DNA from: Eutreptiella sp. 'Long Island Sound 2002'
Taxonomy: Eukaryota > Euglenozoa > Euglenophyceae > Eutreptiales > Eutreptiaceae
Length of the DNA: 64,000 bases
Assembly: GCA_964036045.1 (NCBI GenBank)
Contig: OZ038382.1
Location: forward strand, 2,936,612 to 3,000,611
Direction of reading: 5' to 3'
Under the pieces are notes generated by a model. That model was not told the origin of the DNA and did not search any database. It saw nothing but the letters and a program-made list of their open reading frames with translations. Of this stretch, positions 22,965 to 33,916 are shown in pieces. Both the position numbers and the translations under genes were made by a program. Position 1 is the stretch's first letter; each line of letters opens with the position of its first letter.

Positions 22965-25900
22965 ATGGTGAATTGGGATGAGGCGGGCAAGACGTGGCCG
23001 CAGCCCCATCCCCATGCGGCGGGCCTACTGCGTGGGTTGCTGTGGGGGCAGCACTACCGCCACAGCAATCCCCAGTGCGAAGGCGGCATGCCCGGGAGCT
23101 TCGAGCTCCGCGAGGACATGGGCGAGGACCGCCTGCGGGCAGTGGAGGAATGGCTGCGGGCGGAAGGGTATGCGTACCGCTTCCGCCGCAAGCGCTGGAG
23201 GGTCTGGACCCGCCCACACAGGCCCGGCGAAGGGCTGCGCCCCGCCGGGATTGAGGAGGACGAGAAGCCCAACGAGTACCCGTCGGGCGCCTCGATCAAC
23301 GTCTCCATGTGGGACATGATCGAGAAGGAGTTCCCGGAGCTGGGGAACGCGCGCACGCTGCAGGGCAGCAGCAGCAGCAGTGCGTCTCCTGGCAAGGAGA
23401 AGCGTTCCGCCGGGGACAGGAGGCGGGACAGGTAGTGGCGGGAGTACCAGGAGTCCCTGGCCGCCGAAGCCGCCCAAGGCGCCAAGGGCGGAACCCCAGC
23501 CCGCAGTCTCCAACGGGCCAGTGGTGGTCAGCACCCCGGCCACACCACCCTTGGCGACTTCCTCCAAGTCGCCAAGCATGCCAAGGCCAAGCCCCGTCAG
23601 CTGCACCTGAGGAAGTCAGGCCCCAGCAGCGACGTGGAGTCGGCCCACCGCGGGAAGATGCCGGCCGACCAGGCCAGCTCCAGCAGCAGCGTCGCTCCCA
23701 ACCAAAGGGACGTGGCGCGCGCCTGTGAGCGCGCCTGTGGGGTGCCCTGCAACCTTCGGGTTGCCCGGCAACGGGCCACGCAGCAGAACGCTGCCATGGA
23801 GGGCGCCGTCGGCATCGCCCAGCAGGAAGCTGCGGAGTGGCAGCATGGCATGGCCATCCACGCCTCGACCGTGGCGGCCATTGCGGCCGGACTCACGGCC
23901 GGAGCCGCCCATGAGGCAGCGACTGCCCAGGTCAAGGGTGAGGTGGCGGCAGCCGCTGAGGAAGCCCGCCTGACCCAGGAGGCCATTGCCTGCAAGGAGG
24001 CCGAGGTGAAGGCGCTGGAAGAGGCGCTTGCCCAAGAGAGGGCAAGGAAGGAGGCGGAGGAAAGGGCCCACGCCGAGGCAACGGCTAAGGCCCAGGCAGA
24101 CGCCAGGAAGGACGCCATCGAGGCCGCGCGACGGAAGGTCGCTGAGGAGAGGGCCAAGACGGAGGCGGAGCTGGAGGCGCTGGAAGCGGAGAAGGCTCGG
24201 CTGCAGCAGGCCCGGGAAGCCGAGGCGGCTCGTGCCCGGGAGGAAGCCGAAGGGCGAGCTGCCGCAGCCACAGCCGCCGCAATGGCGGAGGCGGAGGCCA
24301 AGCTCCACCGCGAGACTCCCCCGGGAGGATCCCGAGTGGAGACCCTTCGAAAGCTTTTCGAAGGGGACGCCTCCTCCAAGATGGCGCTGGATCCGGAGGA
24401 GGTGGACACGGGCAGCAGTGGGAGCAGTGACCCCACCGCCTACCGACGGAGGAAGGGTAAGGGGAAGACCCCCGAGAGGTCACGGAGACCAGCGGGCGGA
24501 CACCCCCATGACTCCGACCCCTTCTTCACCGCCAGCGACGGGGATGAACGAAGCCACCAACATCGCCGAGGAGTGGCTGGCGGAGGAGGCGGAGACGTCC
24601 CCATGGAGCCGGAAGGTGAGGATCAGGACCTCCTCCCTACCGAAGCTCGGAGTCTTCCGAGACCGAGACGCCCAGGTGGGGCGACATGGACGAGGATGAT
24701 GACATGGACTTTGACTACACGAAGAAGCCCCCATCCTCGGACCCACCGGGACCCCCTGGCGGAGGACCATCAGGACCCCCTGGAGGACGCCCACCAAGTG
24801 GACCCCCTGGAGACGGACCACCGGGCGGGGGAGGACCCCCTGGACCGGGCGGACCCGGCGGAGGCCCTCCTGGAGGACCCCCTGGAGACCCAGACGACCC
24901 ACCAGGGAACGGCGACCCGGATACCACCTGGCGGTGGATTGTCTATCTCCGCAGGAGGGTCCAGTTCCTCGAGCGCGAGGTAGACCCGGGCAAGGGCGAG
25001 ATGACTCGCATCGCCTGGGTCGCCGCGCGCGCACAGAGAGAGCTGGACATCGCCAAGATCGAGATGGTCAAGAGCGCCAACGTCGCCACCGCCACCCAGA
25101 GGCAGCTGGACATTGCCAAGAGCGAGACCAGGCACCTGAACAAGGTCATCAGCGGCCTGCAGCAGAGGTTGGACGTGCTGGAAGGCCGTGGGAGCGTCAG
25201 CAGCGACCACCCACCCCTGGAGTCTGGCTCGTCGGACGACGGCTGGGGATCCGGACCAGCTCCAGGGAGACCCCACGCCCCCGGCGGAGACCCCAGGAGT
25301 CGCCCCAGCGCCAGTGCCCCCTCTCTCAGCGCCCCCTCTCACCACAGCGCGGGCCGCCGCAACGAGCGCGTGCCGCCCGGGGGGCAGTGAGGGTTGGCGT
25401 GATGAGTGGCTCAGCGCGGAGTACCACAACCGCCGTGCTCCTCCGCGCACACCGGTACGCCCCCGACGCCCCGCACCAGCCCCGGAGCCAATCCCAATAG
25501 CTGGTGGACGTTATGGTGGACTCAGGGATGAGGTCCCCAGAGGAGACGTGGAGTGGGATGTCGGCGGAGGTGAGCACCTGGAGCTGGACCTGGAGGAGTT
25601 CGACATTTCCCTGCCGCGTGGTGTACGACGGGAGGCCGCTGAACGCAGCCGCCGGCGCCGTGATGAGGAGGCGTACATGGAAGGAGTACGGGGTGAACAT
25701 CTAGGTTCAGCGTACATGGAGGAACCACGGCGTAGCCACGCGGATACCGGGGAGGAGATGGAAGTGGCGGCCGTGGGAGTCCGTGGGAGAGGCCGATGGG
25801 AACCTCGGTCGACCTCGCGGCCGGCGTTCATGGTCTCTAAGGCCGCGGATGCCGCCGTGTGGGAAGACCTGAAGGACATCAAGCCCCCCATGTACGATGG

Positions 25901-27302
25901 CAACCCCCTCAACCTCGACCGCTTCTTGGAGAACCTGGACGATTGGGGGGTGACCGTCACTGAGGACATGGATCCCGCAGATGCGGAGAAATATGTCTTC
26001 AGACGGTTCAGGTACCGCCTGCCGGAAGTGCTCCAAGAGCTATACTTCGTGGCGACCAAGGAGGGGAAAATCAAGACCCCCAAGGAAGCCAAGAAGTGGC
26101 TCAACGAGCAGGAGCGGGTGGACGCTCCGCAGGTGGCTGCCAAGCGGTGGAAGTCCATCAAGCTTCAGCATGATAGACGGGAGATCCGTCTACGGGACTG
26201 GCGAGACTTCCGGGGGCAATACACCCTCTTCCGCCGCAACGTGGAGGATTGGAACGAGGGTGACGAGCAGGCTCGCCTGCTCTCCATGCTGCCGGAAGCA
26301 TGGATCAAAAGGGTCACCAAGGAGGAAGCCAAGAGGGCCAAGTCCAACCACACGGTCAAGATGATGCTCCCCAAAGAGTATCATACGAACGTGGTGGCTT
26401 GAACGAAGAAGAACGTGGCACGGGATGTCAAACGGCACTCCCTGCGGAACGCTCTCCTCATCACCGTCTCGGGCGAATGCGAGAAGACCGCGATGTGGCG
26501 CCTTGACGAGTGTGACGTGAGCGGCCAGACCATTCGTCTGCAGGCCATCCCGGCGTGAATGAGCTGCGACGAGATCCTGGAGTGGGTTGGAGAGGAGGTG
26601 CTCAAGGAGTACCGGAACCTCCACCACACCCGCGGGTTGAGGCCCGGCGACCGTGACGTCAACTACGTTGGCGAGGGACCTGGCGGGGAAGCTGCCATGG
26701 ACCCAGCGGGAGCCGCTGGCGATGAAGCTCTCGTCGACGATGACGACGACGATGAGCCCGCCGACATGGCCGTTTGTGCCTTCGTGGCCAACAACCTGAA
26801 CGCGGGGAGCAACCGGGGAAGCTGGAAGCCCCTGCAGCCGGGTTGGAAGAAGAAGGAGAAGAGGGACCCTCGTCGCATTGGCAGCCCTCCGCTGTCCTTT
26901 GGGAAGTTCATACGAGCTCACCCTCAGGGCTGTTTCGTGTGTTATGGGAGGAAGCAAGGCTTCAACCATGACCACCGGACATGCCCCATCCACCAGGCCG
27001 ACACGGAGGCCTACAAGAAGGCGCACGGGTCAAAGAAGCGTGCACCCGCGGGTATCCGGGAGGCCAAAGTGGAGGTGGACAAGGACGAGCTCTCCAAGCT
27101 GATGTCGGTGGGGACCGAGTTGGTCAAGGAGATCCAGGAGATCAAGAGGAACTGGGTCCCCAGGCAGGACAACAAGAACAAGGAGAACAATGAGAACGAC
27201 AAGGACAAGGACAAGAAGCCTAGGAATAGGAGAAAGAAGAAGGGTGTCAACGAGGTTGACGCGGAGGAGAATACCCCTACTTCCACAACCGACGCCCCCT
27301 AG
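22965..27302 (+). pseudogene. gag: Element F Gag, broken by stops and frameshifts
   Basis: ATG at 22965 opens a gag-like region of about 1,440 codons. Most is in one frame, with a stop at 23433-23435, shifts near 24540, 24600-24680 and 25370, and TGA at 26400-26402 and 26556-26558. Parts in order: an N-terminal domain (DRLRAVEEWLRAEGYAYRFR); a long Ala/Glu coiled coil (about 23950-24300); a Pro/Gly linker (24720-24920); a second coiled coil (25000-25180); a capsid-like helical segment (AVWEDLKDIKPPMYDGNPLN to KRVTKEEAKRAKSN, 25860-26340); and a zinc knuckle-like motif CFVC...NHDHRTC (26937-26990). The C-terminal 130 residues are charged. TAG CGG ends gag at 27300-27302. Confidence 0.7.
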
Positions 27303-27638
27303 CGGAGCCCCTGCAGCCAAGGGCCCAAGCTAGGGCGGTCGCAGGATGGTGTCGTGGGAAGCGCCACACCATCCCCGTCGGGAAACGATAAGCACAAAGG
27401 GACTGCCGCGGGCGGAAGGCCCGGTCCGGCACCCAGTCGCGGTGGCGGGGTGAGGGCAAGTGAAGGCACTAACCCTTGCACCCGTCCATCCTTCGTGACT
27501 AAGAATGTATTCGATGTGCTTCAAGATCTATCTGAGAGTATCGGAGGATCACCCGGACCGCAGCTGGATGCTGCAGATGGGCAGCCTGAGCCCATTGGGC
27601 ACGACCTGCACTAGTCGCTTGTTGAGCTTCTGGAAAGG
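26913..27638 (+). repeat. 726-bp direct repeat, copy 1 (element F gag/pol junction)
   Basis: Colinear without gaps with 31664-32389, at about 97% identity by eye. It covers the zinc-knuckle end of gag, the TAG and the start of pol. In this copy a CAG codon of copy 2 reads TAG at 27612-27614, closing pol early. After 27638 the sequence switches to TTTGAGG repeats and GC-rich DNA. Confidence 0.9.
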
Positions 27639-30600
27639 TTTGAGGTTTGAGGTTTGATTTTGCGGGTACTAGACGCCTTTCGGCTCCGGGGGGCCACCTG
27701 GTCGGGCCAGGTGATATCCTCCCCACCGCGTCCTAGTGGGGGGCCCTCCAAGATGCACCTCCTGCCTGGTGGCGGAGTTCCCCGGGTTCACAGAGCTCGG
27801 AGCCCCGTCCTTCCCCGGCTTCCCTGTTTCGCCACTCCCCGGTCAGTGCATCAATTCGCAGCCGTGGCTGCGGGCGCTTACCCACTGCGTCGCCCCCCTA
27901 ATGCGTGGTCGCCCGGGGCGCCGGCGCCGCCGGGCCCGTGCTACTGGCTTGTCGCCAGTGGGACCCCCTTGGGTTGGGGCGGAGGCTGCCTAGCCTAGGG
28001 GTTGGGGCGTGGCGCTGTGCGCCACTACTGCCTTGGCGGGTGCAGTGCCCCGTCTGTGTGTGCGCGGCGCTCGCGGCTGGTTCGGGGGGCTCGGGCCGGT
28101 ACCTGGTGTTGTGTCTCTCTCATTGCCCCCTCCCCGCCCCGCGTGTTCCGCGCTGCGTGTGGCGGGCCGTCCCGTCCGGGTGTCCCTTACCCTCGCTCGC
28201 TGGTACGCCATTCCACGCGGTCTGTGCGTTCCGCGCGCTCGGTCCGGTTGCCCTTCTGGTAGTCCCCGCGTGTCCCTTTCGTGTGTGTGCGCTCGCGCTC
28301 CCGCGGCGTCCGCTCCCCCCCCCCCTGGGTGTTGTGGCGTGCGCACCTCGCGTGGTGCCGGCACTGGGCGCTGGTAGGGCCGTTCCACGTGGTCCGTGCC
28401 CCTCCGCGTGTCCTGCCCCGGTCCCTTGCTCCGTCTGGCAAGCTTGGGAGGGGGGGTCCGGTCCCGGGTCCCCCCCACTTGGCTTGGGGTTGTGGGGGTT
28501 GGCGGTAGGGCGTCCCCGGGGGGGGTGCCTTCTACTGTTGCGAGGGGCGTCTTGGGTCAGGCGCTCCCCCTCCCCCGACTGCCCGCCCACTGGGCGGGCT
28601 GTCGGGGTCCGCGATCCACGTGTTGTGGGCGCGGGCGTGCGGGTGTGGGGGCCCTTCTCTGTCCCCTCGGCCGGCACGCCCTGTGGGGGCTGCGCGCCGC
28701 GGGGCGGGTCCGTGGCGTTCCTGTGCCGGAAGGCGGGCTGGGGGGGGGGGGGGGGGGGCGTGCGCCGTACCCCCCGGTTGTGCGGCCGGGGGGGGGCCTG
28801 TAGGGCGGGGGGTCGCTCTGCCTCATTCCGTCCCTCTGCCTTCCCTGGGCAGGCAACAAAGCGGGTGTCACTGGCGTTGTGCTGTCCATGGGGGGCGTGG
28901 CACCCCATATCACTCCGGTTCGTGCTCACCAGGCTTCTCTGGGTGCGATCTGTGCGGCGTCCTGGCGCGTTGGCGCGGGCTCGCTTGTTCTTCGCGGCCC
29001 CCGTGGGAGCCGGCGGCTGGGGCGGGGGGGCGGGTCGCGCTCCGGCTCCTCTCTCGGGCGGGGGGGGGACCATCCCCCCTGCCTCGGGGGGTGGGGGCCG
29101 GGGCCCCCGCGGCTTGCGGGCCGGTGGGGGGGCGGGGGGGGGGGGTGTCGCACCGCGGCCTCCCTGCTCCCCTTCTGGGCGGCGGCCTGCGGTACTCAAT
29201 CCTGGCCCCCTTCGTGTCGTCGGCGCGCTCCCTTCTGGGGTGCGCGTGCGGTCGGGGTCGAAGTGCCGCCCCGGGGTGGGGGGGGGTGAGGGGCGGACCG
29301 TGGACCGCTCCCCCGGGGGCCCTTGCAGACCTGAACCCCCCCTCTGCCCTCCCTGAGTGGGCTGTGGTCACGGGAGGGTCATGTGGGGCGCGGCCTCCAT
29401 ACTGTTCTGTTGTGCGCGTTGCTCCGGCACGCTAGTGTGGGCTCGCGGGAGCAGGTCTAGCCGCCGCTCCCCCCACCGCGTCGCCGTCCCTTCTGTGAGG
29501 GGGGGGGCGTCCCCTCGGCTCCGGGGGGGCGGAGGGCCGCGCCTGTGGCTCCCCAGCTGGGGGGGGTGCGGGGGGGGGGGTGGGGGGGACGCCCCCCCTG
29601 CCCGCTCTCGGGCCTGAGTGGGAGGGGGGGGGGAGTGGGGGGGCCCCCCTGGTCCCCTGGCGACGCCTCCTGACGGCCGGGGGGGGGGGGGCGGCATGGC
29701 AGTCCCGGCCCCGGGGGCCAGCCATCGGCTGGGGGGTCGCGCCCTTCCCCCGCCCCCCTCTACCTAGAGCCGGACCCTCGTGCAGGCCCTCGCTGGGGCC
29801 CCCCATCCCCCCGGCCGTCGTCGCGCGGCGCTGGCCGGCCGGGGGCGGCCGTGAGGGTTAGCGGTCAGCGGTTAGCGGGCTGCGGGGCAGCAGGATGCCC
29901 CCCGCGCTCGTTGTCTCCGCCCTCCCTCCCGCGGGAGGTAGCACGCTCTCATGCGTCGTGCCGTACCGTGGGGGGGGCGTGGGTCGGGGGGCCCAGCTCC
30001 CCCCCCCGCTCTCTCGCATCCGCCGTCTGGGCCATCACCTGCGCCGCCGCTTATGTGGGGGCTGGGGCTGTGGCGGCGGCGGGTTGCGCCGGCGGTAGCG
30101 CCAGTGGGCGAGGGCGCTGCGCAAAGCCCGGGGGAGCCAGTTGTTGGCGTCCGCATCCGTGATGCGGAGCACTGCTCCCCCTTCCAGGAAGGCCGGCCAC
30201 GTCGGCTCCCTGTCGGGCCACGCCGCCCGGATCACTGACCTGAGGACCCTCTCATGGTCCTCTGGGGCTGCCCAACCCCCCGGGGGTACCTCTCGGTTTC
30301 CTCCGTCTCTCCGGAGGAGCACGGCATCGAAGGGCCGGTTCCTCAACCCCCTGGTGGTCCCCTGGTTGGCCCAGCACAACCACCCGTACACCTCCCCCAC
30401 CAGGGGGAGGGCCTCTTCCCCCAGAGGGTCCGGGACCGCGCCCCAGTCCCGGTCCCATGGCCGGCCCCCCTCTGCCCCCCGCGCCGGCTCCCCTCCCTGC
30501 CCCTGTGCCTGCGGCGCCGATGCCGCGCCCCGCCCCCCCTCCGCCGAGGCCATCCGCGCCGGCTCCGCCCTCGGCGCGGGGGGGGCTGGCTGGTGCCGGG

Positions 30601-31663
30601 GTCGTGGGGGTTGGGGGGGGACGAGCTCGGCGGCGTCAGGGTCGATGTTGTAGAGGTGGTGGTGGTGGTGGTGGTGGTGGTGGTGGGTGTGGTGCGCCGG
30701 CATCTGTTGGATGCCGGGGGGGATGCACCTCACCGGCCGCACGTCCGGCTGCGGGGGCGCCCCGCTCTCCGCCCCCCTCCCTTCGTCCCGCCCTCCCTCC
30801 TCGGCTCCCATGCCCCGTCCCGCCTGTCCCTTGGGGCCCGCGGCGCCCTTGCCCTTGCCCTTTGGCCCCTTTCCAGCCCCCTGCCCGTGCCGCGGGTCCC
30901 GCCTCCCGTCCCCCACGCCCTGGCCCGCCCGCTCACCCACCGCCCCTCGCCCTGCCCCCTGCACCTGGGCTCCCTGCCCGTGCCCCTGCGCGCCCTTCCC
31001 GTGCCCTGGTCCCTTCTCGGCCCCCTGCCCTGAGTCGCGCCGTCCGCTGCCTGCGCTCTGCTCCCCCCCGCTGCTGCGTCCTTGCTCCCTGCCGCGCGTG
31101 CCCTGGCCCGTTCCTTGCGCGCGCTCCTGGGCACCTCCCCTGTCGCCTCCTGCCCCCTGCTCCGCGCTCCCGTGGCTGGCACGCCGCTCTGCCTGCGCGC
31201 CCTCCCCTCCTTCCTGAATCACGCGCCGGGCTTCCCGCTGTCTTTGCAGCTGCGGCAGCGTGACGCCCGGCGGCGGGCGCTCGGGCGCCGGGGGGCGGAC
31301 GTGCCGCGCCCGCCCCGGGGGGAAGGGCTTGGGGGGAAACTGCCTTGGGGGGGCTGGTGTGGGTGTGGGTGGGGTTGGCGTGGGCGCGGTACCTCGCGCT
31401 CTCCCTGCCCACTTCTGCTGCTGCGGCGGCCGCCGGCGAGGCGCCCGTGGCCCGTGCGGGGTTCTTCACTCGCTTGCGCGGCGTGCTGGGGGTCGCGGCG
31501 TGGCCGGCCGAGGCGGTGGCGCGGCCCGCCAGGGCCGCGGTCGCAACTCCTCGCGCGCCCTCCTCGCTCTCCTCTGCTGCTGTGGTGGCCGCCGGCGAGG
31601 CGCCCGTGGCCCGTGCGGGGTCCGTCCCCCGCTTTCGCGGCGTGCTGGGGGTCGCGACGTGGC
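27639..31663. other. About 4-kb very GC-rich block between the two element F fragments
   Basis: Base composition changes abruptly at both edges. The + strand is G-rich to about 30.1 kb with many G runs (19 G at 28740-28758), then C-rich to about 31.2 kb. Open frames appear in nearly every frame, as expected from stop-poor GC-rich DNA, so most are ignored. A GGT tract lies at about 30655-30685. Two related segments of about 105 bp, near 31400-31508 and 31560-31664, share GCCGCCGGCGAGGCGCCCGT. The left edge holds short TTTGAGG tandem repeats, which could be the 3' tail of a minus-strand non-LTR element; this is a guess. Confidence 0.6.
30035..31222 (-). CDS. Hypothetical 395-aa minus-strand protein in GC-rich block
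   Basis: I do not recognise this protein. The N-terminal 150 residues are Gly/Arg/Gln/Lys-rich. A run of ten His comes from the GGT tract near 30655-30685. The C-terminal 170 residues look like a folded domain: DWGAVPDPLGEEALPLVGEV, GWLCWANQGTTRGLRNRPFD, ERVLRSVIRAAWPDREPTWP, ITDADANNWLPRALRSALAH. It ends in a basic HKRRRR tail. It could be a Gag- or ORF1-like protein of an inserted element, or a chance frame in GC-rich DNA. Overlapping frames on the other strand are repeat-like and less protein-like. Confidence 0.35.
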   Translation of the reverse strand: MIQEGGEGAQAERRASHGSAEQGAGGDRGGAQERAQGTGQGTRGREQGRSSGGEQSAGSGRRDSGQGAEKGPGHGKGAQGHGQGAQVQGAGRGAVGERAGQGVGDGRRDPRHGQGAGKGPKGKGKGAAGPKGQAGRGMGAEEGGRDEGRGAESGAPPQPDVRPVRCIPPGIQQMPAHHTHHHHHHHHHHLYNIDPDAAELVPPQPPRPRHQPAPPAPRAEPARMASAEGGRGAASAPQAQGQGGEPARGAEGGRPWDRDWGAVPDPLGEEALPLVGEVYGWLCWANQGTTRGLRNRPFDAVLLRRDGGNREVPPGGWAAPEDHERVLRSVIRAAWPDREPTWPAFLEGGAVLRITDADANNWLPRALRSALAHWRYRRRNPPPPQPQPPHKRRRR

Positions 31664-32389
31664 CGAGCTCACCCTCAGGGCTGTTTCGTGTGTTATCGGA
31701 GGAAGCAAGCCTTCAACCATGACCACCGGACATGCCCCATTCATCAGGACGACACGGAGGCCTACAAGAAGGCGCACGGGTCAAAGAAGCGTGCACCCGC
31801 GGTCATCCGGGAGGCCAAAGTGGAGGTGGACAAGGACGAGCTCTCCAAGCTGATGTCGGTGGGGACCGAGTTGGTCAAGGAGATCCAGGAGATCAAGAGG
31901 AACTGGGTCCCCAGGCAGGACAACAAGAACAAGGAGAAAAAGAAGAACGACAAGGACAAGGACAAGAAGCCTAGGAATAGGGGAAAGAAGAAGGGTGTCA
32001 ACGAGGTTGACGCGGAGGAGAATACCCCTACTTCCACAACCGACGCCCCCTAGCGGAGCCCCTGCAGCCAAGGGCCCAAGCTAGGGCGGTCGCAGGATGG
32101 TGTCGTGGGAAGCGCCACACCATCCCCGTCGGGAAACGATAAGCACAAAGGGACTGCCGCGGGCGGAAGGCCCGGTCGGGCACCCAGTCGCGGTGGCGGG
32201 GTGAGGGCAAGTGAAGGCACTAACACTTGCACCCGTCCATCCTTCGCGACTAAGAATGTATTCGATGTGCTTCAAGATCTATCTGAGAGTATCGGAGGAT
32301 CACCCGGACTGCAGCTGGATGCTGCAGATGGGCAGCCTGAGCCCATTGTCCACGACATGCACCAGTCCCTTGTTGAGCTTCTGGAACGG
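31664..32389 (+). repeat. 726-bp direct repeat, copy 2 (element F gag/pol junction)
   Basis: Partner of 26913-27638, offset 4751 bp. The knuckle CFVCYRRKQAFNHDHRTC and the gag C-terminus are intact; gag stops with TAG CGG at 32051-32053. Its open frame extends upstream into the GC-rich block, but that upstream part is a chance fusion. Confidence 0.9.
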
Positions 32390-33916
32390 CCGGAGATCCT
32401 GAGCTTGCACGCCGTGCGCCGAGTGGGGCGTGAGCGGCAGTTGCACCTTAAGGTCCGTGCTTTATGTGGGGAAGTGGAAAAGGTCTTCGACGTGTTCGTC
32501 GACACGGGAGCACAGGTCAGCTTGGTCAAGGCTGGCCTACTTCCACCAGAGTGGTTGACCGACAGTCGGAAACCTGTCAGGCTGAAGGTGGCGAACGGCC
32601 AGTACATGGAGGGAGGCACGAAGGAAGCGGCCATTGGGCTGCAGTTCGTGAACCACCGTGAGCTGAAGCGCCCGGACCTCGGCAAGGAAATCCTCCTGCA
32701 AGGTCGCTTCTACGAGGCCGAGATGGACTGGGACATGATCGTTGGGTAAGACTTCATGATGGAGACGGACTCCGGCGTCCTCCCGGCCCAGGCCTCGATG
32801 ACCCTGTACCAGGACGACCAGCTCTCGTGGCTTTCGTCACCTGAGCACCATGTGGAATGCCAATGGATCCACCCGGAACGCAATCAGCTCGAAGTAGCCG
32901 CGCTGGGCACTGAGCCAACTGGGCCAGCAAACCAGGAGTACGGCGTAATGCTGGAAGTGGCGAGCCGAGTGGTCGCGGACCTGGGAGCTTCGGATCTGGC
33001 CCTGGATGCGTTCTCTTCAGGAACCTCCGCCCATCTGCGGGTTTGTGAGAAGTACTCGAGCGCACAGGACTCCGCGTGGAAGAAGCACTGGGGTCCGCAT
33101 CAGGGCTTGATGTGGATCCATTGCCCCCGATGGGACATTCCAAGGGCGGTAGCGAAGATACGCAAGGACCGCTCCAAGGCAGTGCTGGTTGTTCCTATGG
33201 GATGCACCGAGGAGGAAAGTACCCGACATTGGGTAGTCTCATTGACCAACATGACCTTAAACAAGGTCGTCCTACCGGCTGGAGAGAGTGTCTATCAGGA
33301 CGCTAAGGGACAGCCCATGCCACCCCAGAGATGGCCAACGGAATTCCACCATGTGGATGGGGGCCTTGATCAGGCCGACACCACAGACTTCGTGTGTGTC
33401 AACCGCATCGTAGCGGAGCCATGGCGGCAATGCTTCGCGGTTTCCCCTGTTGACATCGGAGAATCGGAAGACCCCCTCACAGAAGAGGAGTTGGATCTGG
33501 TTCAGGGGTATATGGATCAGCCCTTTCATGACTGGGGAAGCTAGCGTGAGGGCAAAGGCCAGGACAAAGCCTGGTGGGAAGTGGACTCGATCGTCACTGG
33601 TTCCTATGAACGAGACACCTTCGTAAGGAGGGTGCTGGACCACATGTCCAGCCAGGACCAGCCAGTCGGCGGTAACCCACCCACCTACGGCGATCTATTC
33701 CGAGGCAAGACCAGAGATGGCCCTTTGGGCCACCTGGGAGGACCACCTGGGATGAAACCGAGCGGGGTCGCTACCCCTCAAGTAAGTTCAGTGGTCCAGG
33801 TGCCCGGAAAAGCCAAGGCGGAGTCCGATGATTGCCCCAAGATCCAGGCATTGAGGGCCAGGCTGGAGCAGAAGTATGGTGATACCTTCTTCAGCGGGAA
33901 ACCTGTTGGAACCGGT
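32054..33916 (+). pseudogene. pol: Element F Pol: protease and methyltransferase-like domain, truncated by element E
   Basis: The frame of gag continues after the TAG. The aspartic protease has VFVDTGAQVSLVKAGLL (near 32500) and ends at DMIVG, where an in-frame TAA (32747-32749) precedes DFMMETDSG. A methyltransferase-like block follows at 32990-33330. Another in-frame stop, TAG 33542-33544, lies in the linker. The frame then runs through RARLEQKYGDTFFSGKP, the lead-in to the RT domain, and is cut at 33916 by the LTR of element E. RT, RNase H and integrase of this copy are not in the window. Confidence 0.8.
32990..33330 (+). other. Degenerate methyltransferase-like domain in element F Pol
   Basis: LALDAFSSGTSAHLRVCEKY, then GLMWIHCPRWDIPRAVAKI, then KAVLVVPMG, then VVLPAGESVYQ follow the same order and spacing as in B, C and D. 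Where B and D have NPPF, this copy has HCPR (33118-33129), so adenine methyltransferase chemistry is unlikely while the fold may be kept. Confidence 0.55.

Noticed and set aside
27905-29356. Several long overlapping ORFs on both strands in the GC-rich block
   Set aside because: Stop-poor GC-rich DNA opens most frames; the peptides are low-complexity Gly/Arg/Pro and conflict with one another.
31082-31664. Upstream extension of the second element F ORF into the GC-rich block
   Set aside because: Homology to F starts at the repeat edge; the upstream part is a chance in-frame fusion.
26913-32389. The 726-bp direct repeats as LTRs of a new element
   Set aside because: The repeat is F gag-pol coding sequence, has no TG...CA or AG...CT ends, and shows no flanking target duplication or primer site.
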